Assembly (NCBI RefSeq): GCF_017592825.1
Contig: NZ_JAGFMD010000001.1
Location: 1,240,001 to 1,304,000 of the forward strand
Source: Roseivirga sp. E12
Lineage (GTDB): Bacteria; Bacteroidota; Bacteroidia; Cytophagales; Cyclobacteriaceae
Direction: 5' to 3'
Length of the DNA stretch: 64,000 bases
The position numbers and the translations under genes are program-made. The notes under the pieces were generated by a model. It ran no database searches, was not told the DNA's origin, and was given only the letters and a program-made list of their open reading frames with translations. Below, in pieces: positions 8,371-16,473 of this stretch (its first letter is position 1; each line of letters begins with the position of its first letter).

Positions 8371-9060
8371 ATGAATGCTCAGGAATATTGCGCCTATGTA
8401 GACAGACAGGACTTACTGCACAAGCAACTAGAACCAGTCTTTCCTATTAAAGAAAACAATGAACGATTAGTGAGCCTAAAAGATTCGGGGTTCAACCTCA
8501 TCTTCGAACCCTCAATAATGAAAGATTACCGGTACTTAGTTCGTAAGGCTTTGGTGGAGAAAATTGGCAGAATAAGCAAAGCCCTTGACAAACAAAACAA
8601 GACTTTGATCATACGATCGGCATGGCGATCCTTCGAACACCAAAGAAAACTATGGAATAATAAGCTAACATTCCTTAAAGAAGAGCACCCAGAGAAGTCG
8701 CTCGTGCAACTGAGAGAGTTAGTCGCACACTTCATTGCTCCAGAACAAAAATCCACCCATGCGACAGGAGGTGCTCTAGATGCCTTGATTTACGATAGAA
8801 AAACGGAGACTGTCCTCGACTTCGGCACCAATAAAGGACATGACATTGACCTAACCGAGCTCTGCTACCCCCATCATCCTGACATATCTGCCGAGGCTAG
8901 GGAAAACAGGAATTTGCTTATGAGACTCTTTGAAAGAGAGGGTTTTGTCTGCGACCTCAAAGAGTACTGGCATTTCGATTATGGAAATGTTGGTTGGGCA
9001 ATAGAAAGAAGTAGACTTCATGCTATCTATGGTATTATAAATGCAAAAAAAGATATCTGA
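8371..9060 (+). CDS. M15-family D-Ala-D-Ala dipeptidase (VanX/DdpX type)
   Basis: Zinc peptidase that splits D-alanyl-D-alanine. The ligands are visible as STHATGGALDALI (His and Asp) and EYWHFDYGNVGW (catalytic Glu and zinc His), in the M15D order, with IIRSAWRSFEHQRKLW upstream as usual. The 229-residue length is normal. No signal peptide, so it acts in the cytosol, as DdpX does on imported murein dipeptide. With the racemase and DUF1611 gene this suggests salvage of D-Ala and D-Glu from peptidoglycan. No VanH/VanA genes are nearby, so glycopeptide resistance is unlikely. Confidence 0.88.
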   Translation: MNAQEYCAYVDRQDLLHKQLEPVFPIKENNERLVSLKDSGFNLIFEPSIMKDYRYLVRKALVEKIGRISKALDKQNKTLIIRSAWRSFEHQRKLWNNKLTFLKEEHPEKSLVQLRELVAHFIAPEQKSTHATGGALDALIYDRKTETVLDFGTNKGHDIDLTELCYPHHPDISAEARENRNLLMRLFEREGFVCDLKEYWHFDYGNVGWAIERSRLHAIYGIINAKKDI

Positions 9061-9092
9061 CCTATTATCAAAACATCCTTAACAAAGCTAAA

Positions 9093-9117
9093 AAGCCCCA
9101 ACAATGTCGGGGCTTAT
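9093..9117. terminator. Bidirectional terminator
   Basis: AAGCCCC and GGGGCTT form a strong hairpin with flanking A and T runs, exactly between the convergent dipeptidase and DUF6768 genes. Confidence 0.85.
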
Positions 9118-9121
9118 TTTA

Positions 9122-9502
9122 TTAGTCTTTGGCTTTGAGTAGGGACACTTGATATTCAAGTCGCTTGATTTCCCGCATCAAAGTATTCTTATCCATCTGA
9201 TTCCAACCCCATAGCTTTAACAACGACATGGCCATAAAAGCAATCAGGGTATAAAACATCCAGTCTAGCTTTTCATCCAGCACTTCAGCATTCAGCATAT
9301 TAAGGAAAGTATAAACCGCGACAGCGAAAACGGCTAGGTTCATAAAAACCATCAACACGTTCATCCACTTGTTTTTGCCTTGAAAAAGACTGAATACTTG
9401 TTGAGGGATATTTTGCTCTCCCATCTTGTCGAAATAAGCAGCTTCCTCTTTTGAAAGTGCCTGGTGGATCAATTCGTCTACTTCTTTGTCTGATTTATTC
9501 AT
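9122..9502 (-). CDS. Small membrane protein encoded with the ECF sigma factor (DUF6768-like)
   Basis: 126 residues: a soluble N-terminal 45 (KEVDELIHQALSKEEAAYFDK), two transmembrane helices (VLMVFMNLAVFAVAVYTFL and LDWMFYTLIAFMAMSLLKLW) and a C-terminal coiled stretch (LMREIKRLEYQVSLLKA). The start overlaps the sigma gene stop by 8 bp. Position suggests an anti-sigma-like or regulatory partner, but there is no ZAS zinc motif. Which relatives it has is recalled from similar sigma-linked proteins in Bacteroidota. Confidence 0.7.
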   Translation of the reverse strand: MNKSDKEVDELIHQALSKEEAAYFDKMGEQNIPQQVFSLFQGKNKWMNVLMVFMNLAVFAVAVYTFLNMLNAEVLDEKLDWMFYTLIAFMAMSLLKLWGWNQMDKNTLMREIKRLEYQVSLLKAKD

Positions 9503-10049
9503 GATTCGTTTCTTTTAGTTTCTCTTTTAATTCCTTTCTGGCGTAAAACAGCCTAGACTTAATGGTGCCCTCGGGGAGTCCCAACTGTCGTGCTATCATT
9601 TTCACAGAGTACTTCTCCAGATAAAATAGCCTTAGCATCTCTTGATGTAAAACCGGGAGGGATTGAATAGACGAAAGCATTCTTTGAATATTCTCTTCTC
9701 GTACATCATCACCGCTCTCTCCTACCTCAACTTCATAGCGAGACTCTTCTACTGCTTGCCGATCACGTTGAAGTCTCTTTATTGTGTCAGCAGATCTTCT
9801 CTGGACTATTCGGTATGCCCAAATCCTAAACATGGCAGGGTCTTGAAGCTTATGGATACTCTTAAAGATGGACATCCAACTTTCTTGAGCAATTTCATAG
9901 GCCTGATCCTGATCTTTTAGAAAGCCGAAAGCCCACATTAATAGCTTCGGTTGCCAGCGTTTCCATAAAAGACCAACGGCCTCCTGATCTTTCTCCTGAC
10001 AGCGGATCACTAATAACTCATCGAATATTTGCTCTGAACTGCGTCCCAT
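9495..10049 (-). CDS. ECF RNA polymerase sigma factor (sigma-70 family)
   Basis: 184 residues. Region 2 is at about residues 25-95 (WAFGFLKDQDQAYEIAQES, WMSIFKSIHKL, FRIWAYRIVQRRSAD) and region 4 at 120-180 (LPVLHQEMLRLFYLEKYSVK, MIARQLGLPEGTIKSRLFYA). It directs RNA polymerase to an alternative promoter set, probably including its own. Co-transcribed with the membrane protein that overlaps its end. The signal is unknown. Confidence 0.93.
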   Translation of the reverse strand: MGRSSEQIFDELLVIRCQEKDQEAVGLLWKRWQPKLLMWAFGFLKDQDQAYEIAQESWMSIFKSIHKLQDPAMFRIWAYRIVQRRSADTIKRLQRDRQAVEESRYEVEVGESGDDVREENIQRMLSSIQSLPVLHQEMLRLFYLEKYSVKMIARQLGLPEGTIKSRLFYARKELKEKLKETNHE

Positions 10050-10141
10050 TGAACTTCAATTAGAAGTCTTGAAAAAACCTGGAAGGTTCAATGAAATTAG
10101 AAATATTCTCAGTCATTAAGGCACATGGGCCGTTGCGCATA

Positions 10142-10172
10142 AAAAAAGGACAGAATTACTTCTGCCCTTTTT
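10142..10172 (-). terminator. Hairpin terminator of the NTF2-like gene
   Basis: AAAAGG.CAGAA pairs with TTCTG.CCTTTT around a short loop with one mismatch. On the minus strand it is followed by a T run. Confidence 0.65.
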
Positions 10173-10194
10173 ACTCAAAACAAAAAAATAAAAA

Positions 10195-10617
10195 TCACTT
10201 CAATTTTGAGTGCTGTAAAAAACTCTGTATTAGCCACTTGCCATCAGTATTCGATAGATTGAGGTAGTATACATAGTGTACTTTATCGTCTTGAGCAACC
10301 ACCTTAGCCGTTGCCATTATACCATCTGTTATATCAACAGAGACGATTTCAACAGAGCGATCTCGACCGCCAAATTTTTTTGATGCATGCATTGCGGCAA
10401 ACTGCTTATAATCAACAGAAATGATTTTACCCTGGTTGGTTGCCTGCACAGTCGCATTCTCTCGAAATGTCTTCAAAATCTCATCGCCTTTCTGGTGATC
10501 CACTCCTTTCATTAATGTAGTAATCACCTTTTCAATATCACCCTTATCCCCTGTTTTAGCCATTGAAGTCATTGTGATCAGTGAACATGCAAGCATCATC
10601 ATTATTTTTTTCATCAT
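10195..10617 (-). CDS. Secreted NTF2-like / lumazine-binding-like protein
   Basis: 140 residues with a signal peptide (MKKIMMMLACSLITMTSMA). The mature part has the NTF2-like pattern: a helix IEKVITTLMKGVDHQKGDEI, then beta strands ending HYVYYLNLSNTDGKWLIQSF. This resembles the putative lumazine-binding group (nuclear transport factor 2 fold). No catalytic residues can be assigned. It is divergent from a MarR regulator across a 100-bp repeat-rich spacer, so it is probably that regulator's target. Confidence 0.72.
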   Translation of the reverse strand: MMKKIMMMLACSLITMTSMAKTGDKGDIEKVITTLMKGVDHQKGDEILKTFRENATVQATNQGKIISVDYKQFAAMHASKKFGGRDRSVEIVSVDITDGIMATAKVVAQDDKVHYVYYLNLSNTDGKWLIQSFLQHSKLK

Positions 10618-10629
10618 ATTTTAATTTAA

Positions 10630-10712
10630 TTAGTACAACAATCATTAGTATACTAACTAAATAAGAATTTTACTTAATTCAAAGCAATGGATTAGTTAGT
10701 ACAACAATTATC
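10630..10712. promoter_or_regulatory. Probable MarR operator region
   Basis: Between the divergent genes lie two direct copies of TTAGTACAACAAT (near 10632 and 10695) and a perfect palindrome TTAGTATACTAA at about 10648-10659. MarR proteins bind such AT-rich dyads and usually control themselves and the neighbouring gene. Confidence 0.55.
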
Positions 10713-10720
10713 TTAGCGCC

Positions 10721-11164
10721 ATGGATCAGATCAGCAACTCTTTCGGTTTTAAGCTCAATTATACCACACGGAATATGCGTAGGTATAGCAACGAAAAGTT
10801 AAAGGCAGCTGGACTGGACATTACAGTCGATCACTGGGGGATTCTGAAAATCCTATCTGAACAGGACAATGGGCTCAGCTCGTCAGCGCTCTCCGATATC
10901 ATGCTGAAGGACAAGCCCACGATCACTCGTATGATCGATGTCGTGGTAAAAAAGGGTCTGGTACAGAGAACTCCGAGTACGGAAGACAGAAGAGTTATTA
11001 CACTAGCGCTTACGCCACTGGGGAAAGATCGTGTTTCACAAGCCCTACCTGTTGTTCAAGAGATTAGATCCTTTATGAGCCAAAAACTTACTGATAAAGA
11101 CCTTCAGGACTTATCAAGAATTCTGCAAAAAATTGATTCTGCCATTGAGGGAACTCAAAGCTAA
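10721..11164 (+). CDS. MarR-family transcriptional regulator
   Basis: 147 residues with a winged helix: LDITVDHWGILKILSEQDN, SSALSDIMLKDKPTITRMID (recognition helix), VVKKGLVQRTPSTEDRRVIT (wing with the family's DxR motif). It dimerises through terminal helices and responds to a small ligand or oxidation. No Cys is placed for redox sensing. Likely represses itself and the divergent NTF2-like gene through the repeats between them. Confidence 0.93.
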   Translation: MDQISNSFGFKLNYTTRNMRRYSNEKLKAAGLDITVDHWGILKILSEQDNGLSSSALSDIMLKDKPTITRMIDVVVKKGLVQRTPSTEDRRVITLALTPLGKDRVSQALPVVQEIRSFMSQKLTDKDLQDLSRILQKIDSAIEGTQS

Positions 11165-11176
11165 CTGAAAACCTAT

Positions 11177-14100
11177 CTAGGCCTTGACCCGCTCATTACC
11201 CTCCAGAAAGGAGTTTACAGTGTCTATAAGTTTCTTATAGCTGACAGGCTTGGTTAAGTACTCATCCATACCAGCTTTCATACACTTCTCTCTTTCACCT
11301 GCCATTGCCGCAGCTGTCAGTGCAATGATCGGCACGCTGGCCTTAGCACCTTCTAATGCTCTAATTTGACGGGTAGCTTCGTAGCCGTCCATTACTGGCA
11401 TTTGAAGGTCCATTAAGATCAAGTCAAAATCATGATTTTTGAATTTCTGGATTGCCTCTTCTCCATTCTCCACACATGTGACGGTCATGCCTTTATTGCA
11501 CAACATTTTCAATGCGACTTTCTGATTGGTCAGGTTATCCTCAACCACTAAGATTCGACCTGCGCTCTTTTTGATCTTACTGGAAGGCTTTTCTTTCTTA
11601 CTCGTTTTAAGTGGCTGTTCTTCACTTTGGTACTCCTTTGACTTAACATAGAATTTGAAGATTGAACCTTTGCCCTCTTTACTTTCCACCCAAAGGTCGC
11701 CTCCCATCTTAATCACCAGTTCTTTGCTGATGCTCAAGCCTAGGCCAGTACCTCCATACTCTCGGGTATAGCTGGTATCGTTTTGTACAAAGCGATCAAA
11801 AATCTTCTCTTGTGCCTCTTCCGAAATACCGATTCCGGTATCCGTAACAGTGAACCATATTTCCATTTCACCTTCATGCTCAGAGAGTGCTTCCGCGAAA
11901 ATCGACACCCCTCCTTTATTTGTGAACTTAATGGCATTCGACAACAAATTCGTAAGCACCTGCCGCACGTAACGAGGATCGCCCAATACATAAGGCGGTA
12001 CATCAGGAAGCACCCAGTACTTTACCGAGATATCTTTTTTCTTTGCAGGAATCGAAAAGGCCGATACAATATCACTCAGTAATTCCTTTACACTGTAAGG
12101 CTCAGAGGCCAATGCTATATTTCCAGATTCAATTTTGGTGATATCGAGAATATCATCGACTATGAGTTTTAGAGATGTAGCAGAGCTGGAAATCGTCCTT
12201 AAAATGTCTTTTTGCTCCTCGTCTAAACTATTATCCAAGGAATACTCAGTCAGCCCTATGATTCCATTTAGAGGTGTCCTGATTTCATGGCTCATGTTAG
12301 CCAAAAAGTTATTCTTAATGGTATTGGCATCTTCGGCAACTACAAGAGCCTGAATCAGCGCTTCTTCGACTTCCTGCCTCTGACCGATCTCTTTTCTCAA
12401 CTCAGAAGAACGCGCATTCACCAAGGCTTCTAGTTCTTGCCTTTTTGTTACTGTTCGTTTCTCTCGGAACCACAATAACAGCAGGATAAACCCTAAACCT
12501 ACAATCACAATGAGTGACCTAAACCAGAAAGTCTGATAGTAGTGAGGCTCCACCATTATGACCATTTTCGATTCCTCAGACCACTCTGAAGACAATCTAC
12601 CTTTGGACTGGAAAATAAAATCAAATGATCTATCTGTAGGTATGTTTTTATAGGATGCCTTACCCTCAGGTTTTACTTCAACCCAGTCTTGATCATAACC
12701 TTTCAGCTTGTATCGATATACTACATCATCAGGTCTCAGGTAGTCCAAAGCAGAAAAGTTGATTGTGAAGTCATTTTGTTCACAGTTCAGGACTAGTTCG
12801 TCCAGCATAGAAATGTCTTTCGATAAACCCTGACTTTCATTGACCTTAAGAGGCTCTCCGTTAACCGAGGCACTAATAAAAGCAGGGCGCTGAACGACCT
12901 GGTAGTCTATAATATCCTCTGGACGAAAAGTTGTTATCCCACTTAATCCTCCCATTAAAATCTCACCACTCTGAGAGATTGTGCTAGCATTTAATGAAAA
13001 CTGATTCCCTTGAAGTCCATCCGTTAGATCATAGTTTCTAATTGCAAAGCTATCCGCTTCTACTCCGGATCTAAAAAGTTTACTGACACCATCGTTAGTT
13101 GAGAGCCATAGATCGCTGTTATTATCTTGAACAATAGAGCGAATATCATCTGAGGCCAGACCACCGGCTTTGTCAAAGTGATAAAGAACTGCTCCATCTT
13201 CATCTAATGCCAACACCCCATCTTGCTGTGTACCTAGCCAGATACGATTTTGATTATCCTGAAAGACGGTATTAATTGGTATGTCCGAGGCAAGTCCATC
13301 CCCCAAGCCTGTCAGCTTTACGTTTATAAGAGCACCTTCCTCAAATTTGTAAAGTCCTTTTTCAGTAGACACTAATATTTGATTACCAAATTTCTTGATA
13401 TCATTTATCTTAGGTTGCCCAGAAAAACTCAGTTCCTCACCAAAGAACGGCACTTCGCTTAATACCTGATTGATACTGGAGTACATTTTGACTCCTTGAT
13501 TTGCGGTACCCAACCAAAGATTGTCTTCCTCATCGGCCATGACGGAGAGGATCTCCAGACCCTTTAATTGTGATGGCATAATGTAGTTAAATGCTGCACC
13601 ATCCCCAGTCCACTTGACCAGTCCATCATCAGTGCCCAACCATAAAAAATTCGCACTGCATTGAGCAATGGACAAAACTTTGCTCACCCTCTGACTAATC
13701 TCAGGTCCAAATGGATAGTGTTTAAACTTATTATTTGCCGGGCTGTAACTAGAAACACCTTTCCGAGAACCAATCCACACTTTTCCATCGTCTGATGATT
13801 GGATTGAAAAAGTACTATAGTCCATCAGATCCTTGTCAGTCCCCTCCTCGTGCGTTTGGCCGAAGTAGCCAAAAAGATTGTCCGCCTTGTGAAAAAAGTT
13901 AACACCTGAATTTGGAGTGGTGATCCAAACAGACCCAACTTCATCTTGGTAAACCTCTCTAATGACTTTATCGGAAAGCGAAAACCCATTATCGAAGTCA
14001 TAGCGATAGGACTCCGTTGTGTTTGTTTCAAGACTCAAAACGTTGATACCGTCCGTTGTTGAAACCCAAACCTGGTTCCCATCAACCAATGAAATGTCAT

Positions 14101-14881
14101 TGACAAAATCATTGTTTAACGGAAACTGCTTGCTGTTCCTTGTAAACAAATCCAATTGGTCAGATATGGCATTATATCTTAAAAGCCCATCTCCTTTGGT
14201 TCCCAACCATAAATGATCTTCAACTGACAACAAGCTTGTAATCTCGGAGGTAGTACCAATACCTGCGCCTAGAAGCTTCTTACCTCTTAGTTCATAAAGT
14301 CCTTCTGAAGTTCCTACCCACAGGTTTGTCTGATAAAACTCAAGGTCATTGAGCTTAAGGCTATTTCCTTGAACTCCACTAGCGGTGATTGTCGAAGTTC
14401 TTTTGAGCGTATTACCATCCAGGTTTATAAGCTCATCATTGCTGATCAGCCATAAGTCGCCATCCGAATCTTCGATAATGTCGTAAATAGAGTTCACGGA
14501 AGTGCCAAAGCCTAGATCACTCAATGGCACTCTAGTGAAAGTCTTTAATTCTCGGTTATAAAGATTCAGTCCATCTCTCGTACCCACCCAAAGGCGGTCG
14601 CGACTGTCTTCCATAAGTACGGTAACATGATCATTACTGAGTGTGGAAGTGTCCTTTCTGTCATACCGATAAATATCGAACTCAGAATAGTCCGTCATTC
14701 GATTAAGGCCTTCCTCTGTTCCAAACCATAAGAAACCCTTATAGTCTTGAAGGGAAACGGTAGTCTTGTCACTAGACAAACCATAATCTGCGAAAAGTTG
14801 ATAGAAAAACGGACTAGCCGATTGGGCTGAAATGCTCAAGCAGGAATAGCATAGCATTACACTGAGTAGTAGTCTTCTCAT
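11177..14881 (-). CDS. Hybrid sensor histidine kinase/response regulator with two-component propeller
   Basis: 1234 residues: signal peptide (ends SISAQS); 14 or so propeller repeats with the LWxGTxxGL theme to about residue 690; a Y_Y_Y domain (YRYKLKGYDQDWVEV); one transmembrane helix near 785-805; HisKA with FLANMSHEIRTPLNG (His near 863); HATPase with NLLSNAIKF, DTGIGI and GGTGLGLSI; and a receiver near 1105-1225 with Asp in LILMDLQMPVMDG. Unlike SusR-type hybrids, there is no C-terminal AraC helix-turn-helix, so output must pass to another protein. It ends just after the convergent marR gene. Confidence 0.94.
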   Translation of the reverse strand: MRRLLLSVMLCYSCLSISAQSASPFFYQLFADYGLSSDKTTVSLQDYKGFLWFGTEEGLNRMTDYSEFDIYRYDRKDTSTLSNDHVTVLMEDSRDRLWVGTRDGLNLYNRELKTFTRVPLSDLGFGTSVNSIYDIIEDSDGDLWLISNDELINLDGNTLKRTSTITASGVQGNSLKLNDLEFYQTNLWVGTSEGLYELRGKKLLGAGIGTTSEITSLLSVEDHLWLGTKGDGLLRYNAISDQLDLFTRNSKQFPLNNDFVNDISLVDGNQVWVSTTDGINVLSLETNTTESYRYDFDNGFSLSDKVIREVYQDEVGSVWITTPNSGVNFFHKADNLFGYFGQTHEEGTDKDLMDYSTFSIQSSDDGKVWIGSRKGVSSYSPANNKFKHYPFGPEISQRVSKVLSIAQCSANFLWLGTDDGLVKWTGDGAAFNYIMPSQLKGLEILSVMADEEDNLWLGTANQGVKMYSSINQVLSEVPFFGEELSFSGQPKINDIKKFGNQILVSTEKGLYKFEEGALINVKLTGLGDGLASDIPINTVFQDNQNRIWLGTQQDGVLALDEDGAVLYHFDKAGGLASDDIRSIVQDNNSDLWLSTNDGVSKLFRSGVEADSFAIRNYDLTDGLQGNQFSLNASTISQSGEILMGGLSGITTFRPEDIIDYQVVQRPAFISASVNGEPLKVNESQGLSKDISMLDELVLNCEQNDFTINFSALDYLRPDDVVYRYKLKGYDQDWVEVKPEGKASYKNIPTDRSFDFIFQSKGRLSSEWSEESKMVIMVEPHYYQTFWFRSLIVIVGLGFILLLLWFREKRTVTKRQELEALVNARSSELRKEIGQRQEVEEALIQALVVAEDANTIKNNFLANMSHEIRTPLNGIIGLTEYSLDNSLDEEQKDILRTISSSATSLKLIVDDILDITKIESGNIALASEPYSVKELLSDIVSAFSIPAKKKDISVKYWVLPDVPPYVLGDPRYVRQVLTNLLSNAIKFTNKGGVSIFAEALSEHEGEMEIWFTVTDTGIGISEEAQEKIFDRFVQNDTSYTREYGGTGLGLSISKELVIKMGGDLWVESKEGKGSIFKFYVKSKEYQSEEQPLKTSKKEKPSSKIKKSAGRILVVEDNLTNQKVALKMLCNKGMTVTCVENGEEAIQKFKNHDFDLILMDLQMPVMDGYEATRQIRALEGAKASVPIIALTAAAMAGEREKCMKAGMDEYLTKPVSYKKLIDTVNSFLEGNERVKA

Positions 14882-15002
14882 GTTTAACGTCCAGGTGAGG
14901 AAGCAAATTAATGGAAATCATCCTTAAATAAAAATTACAACTACCTGATTGACAGAGAATACAATAGCACTCTGTGTTCGGATCTAACAAATAGAAAGTA
15001 CA

Positions 15003-15902
15003 CTAAGCTCCTTTCACAAAGCCATCCTCCTTATAAGATGGGTTTGGATACTTATAAAAACCCTCTCCAGTTTTCACTCCTAATCTGCCACTGTCGACAT
15101 ACGTCTTGAGTAAAGCGGCAAAGGCCTGGCTCTTTTTATCTGGTTGACTGCTAGTGATATGCCATGCGGTATCAAGCCCAACGGTATCGAGAACGCCAAA
15201 TGGTCCCATATCCATTTTGAAATTGCCCATCCAGCTGCGATCAATATCTTCAATACTACCCACATCCATTGTTTTAAGGGAGCCCGCAGCTCCTATTAAA
15301 GCCATTAACATGTAATTGAAGATGTAGCCTGGGTTTTCCTTCTTGACATAAACTGGTGTTTGCCAAAGTTTCTCTCCCATCTGATGTAGGAAGTCCGGAA
15401 TCCAAGCAGCAGTAGTCTGGTGAGGCATAATATCTACTACGTTGGCATAGAAGACATCATGAAAATGGAAATTGCAGAATCGCTCAGGTCTACCTGTCGC
15501 TTCGGCCAGGTCAGATGGCAACAGGTAAGATGTATTAGAGGTGAAAAGCGTCTTTTCCGGACAAAGTTCTCCAAACTGCTCCCAGACCTTCTTCTTTAGT
15601 TCGAGATTTTCGGTGACTGACTCATTTAGAAAATCTGCGTCATCGGCTGCCTCTTCAGCATTAGTGGTAAACGTTAGACGCTGCTTTGCCTCCTCGGCCT
15701 CCTGCTCCGACAGTTTCTCATGCCTAACAAGCATCTTCAAAATACCCTCTTGCGTTTTGATGGCAGCATCAAAAGCCGATTCATTAATATCATAAATTGT
15801 GGTTTCAAAACCACTTATAGCAGACTGAAGCCCTACTCTTAAACCTAGAGTCCCTGCTCCTAAAATGAGTATTTTGTTGACGCCTTCTATTTTCAATTCC
15901 AT
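15003..15902 (-). CDS. 3-hydroxyacyl-CoA dehydrogenase (NAD-binding, HCDH type)
   Basis: Oxidises 3-hydroxyacyl-CoA to 3-ketoacyl-CoA. The N-terminal Rossmann motif is ILGAGTLGLRVGLQSA with YDIN for the NAD ribose, followed by ADFLNESVTENLELKK, SNTSYLLPS and FCNFHFHDVFYANVVDIMPH, in which the catalytic His is the one in FHFHDV. The C-terminal domain has GFYKYPNP. I start it at MELKIEGVNK, since the longer frame adds 18 unusual residues. It is separated from the kinase/ACAD genes by a repeat field but has the same orientation and a fitting function. Confidence 0.88.
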   Translation of the reverse strand: MELKIEGVNKILILGAGTLGLRVGLQSAISGFETTIYDINESAFDAAIKTQEGILKMLVRHEKLSEQEAEEAKQRLTFTTNAEEAADDADFLNESVTENLELKKKVWEQFGELCPEKTLFTSNTSYLLPSDLAEATGRPERFCNFHFHDVFYANVVDIMPHQTTAAWIPDFLHQMGEKLWQTPVYVKKENPGYIFNYMLMALIGAAGSLKTMDVGSIEDIDRSWMGNFKMDMGPFGVLDTVGLDTAWHITSSQPDKKSQAFAALLKTYVDSGRLGVKTGEGFYKYPNPSYKEDGFVKGA

Positions 15903-15972
15903 AGCTTTCAATTTAACCACATCAGTCTTCATCCACTGCCCTAATATATCACTCAAAAAACAATACTTAAAT

Positions 15973-16081
15973 TCCTCCCCTTATGAAGGGGAGGTGCTCG
16001 TAGAGCGGTGGGGTTCTTACTATTTTATAACTACAACTCAACCACCTCGGCCTTCGGCCACTCCTCCTTGCAAGGAGGAGA
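15973..16081. repeat. REP-like element, head-to-head pair (copy A)
   Basis: Left unit: hairpin TCCTCCCCTT/AAGGGGAGG, then GTGCTCGTAGAGCGGTGGGGTT. Right unit, inverted: AACCACCTCGGCCTTCGGCC and hairpin CTCCTCCTT/AAGGAGGAG. The two related units face each other across about 24 bases. Matches copy C closely. Confidence 0.85.
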
Positions 16082-16102
16082 CTATTAGTTAACAGAATTT
16101 TA

Positions 16103-16197
16103 GTCCTCCACTTTTCAAGGGGAGCCTGCCTGTCGTCAGACAGGGTGCTCGAACGCTTACGCTGAAGCTTTAGCGAAGGCGCAAGAGCGGTGGGGTT
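16103..16197. repeat. REP-like element carrying two nested palindromic insertions (copy B)
   Basis: Same unit as copy A (TCCTCC...AAGGGGAG / GTGCTCG / AGAGCGGTGGGGTT), but interrupted twice: by a 20-bp imperfect palindrome CCTGCCTGTCGTCAGACAGG at 16125-16144 and by a 32-bp palindrome at 16152-16183 centred on GAAGCTTT. Removing both restores the standard repeat. Confidence 0.8.
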
Positions 16198-16230
16198 GTC
16201 AATTTTACTCTTCTCATTGCCTTACTCATT

Positions 16231-16283
16231 CCGAACACAATTCGGAAACTCCTCAAATAGATCCTGAAACAAGTTCAGGATGA
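16231..16283. repeat. Two small inverted repeats (TTCCGAA and ATCCTGAA types)
   Basis: TTCCGAA...TTCGGAA and ATCCTGAAACAAGTTCAGGAT, followed by GACG. The second belongs to the CCTGAA/TTCAGG repeat family seen again at 25481-25557. Confidence 0.6.
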
Positions 16284-16353
16284 CGTCTTATTTTCATACC
16301 ACCTCAGCCTCTGGCCACCCAATCAAAACATCTACTCCAAAGTCACTCTCAAA

Positions 16354-16463
16354 TTCCTCCCCTTTTTTAAGGGGAGGTGCTCGTAGAGCGGTGGGGTTCT
16401 TCCCATTTTATAACTACATCTCAACCGCCTCGTCCTTCGGCCACTCCTCCTTATAAGGAGGAG
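16354..16463. repeat. REP-like element, head-to-head pair (copy C)
   Basis: Nearly the same as copy A: TCCTCCCCTTTTTTAAGGGG then AGGTGCTCGTAGAGCGGTGG, a short spacer, and the inverted unit with CTCCTCCTTATAAGGAGGAG. It ends 10 bp from the end of the phosphotransferase gene. Confidence 0.85.
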
Positions 16464-16473
16464 ACTTTTAGAG

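Noticed and set aside
8371-9060. Vancomycin resistance cluster
   Set aside because: Only a VanX-type dipeptidase is present; no VanA-type ligase, VanH or VanRS genes.
11177-14881. SusR/HTCS-type polysaccharide regulator
   Set aside because: The chain ends after the receiver domain with no AraC helix-turn-helix, and no SusC/D or polysaccharide genes are near.
15973-16463. CRISPR or insertion sequence
   Set aside because: Repeats are inverted palindromes with irregular spacing and contain no transposase frame.
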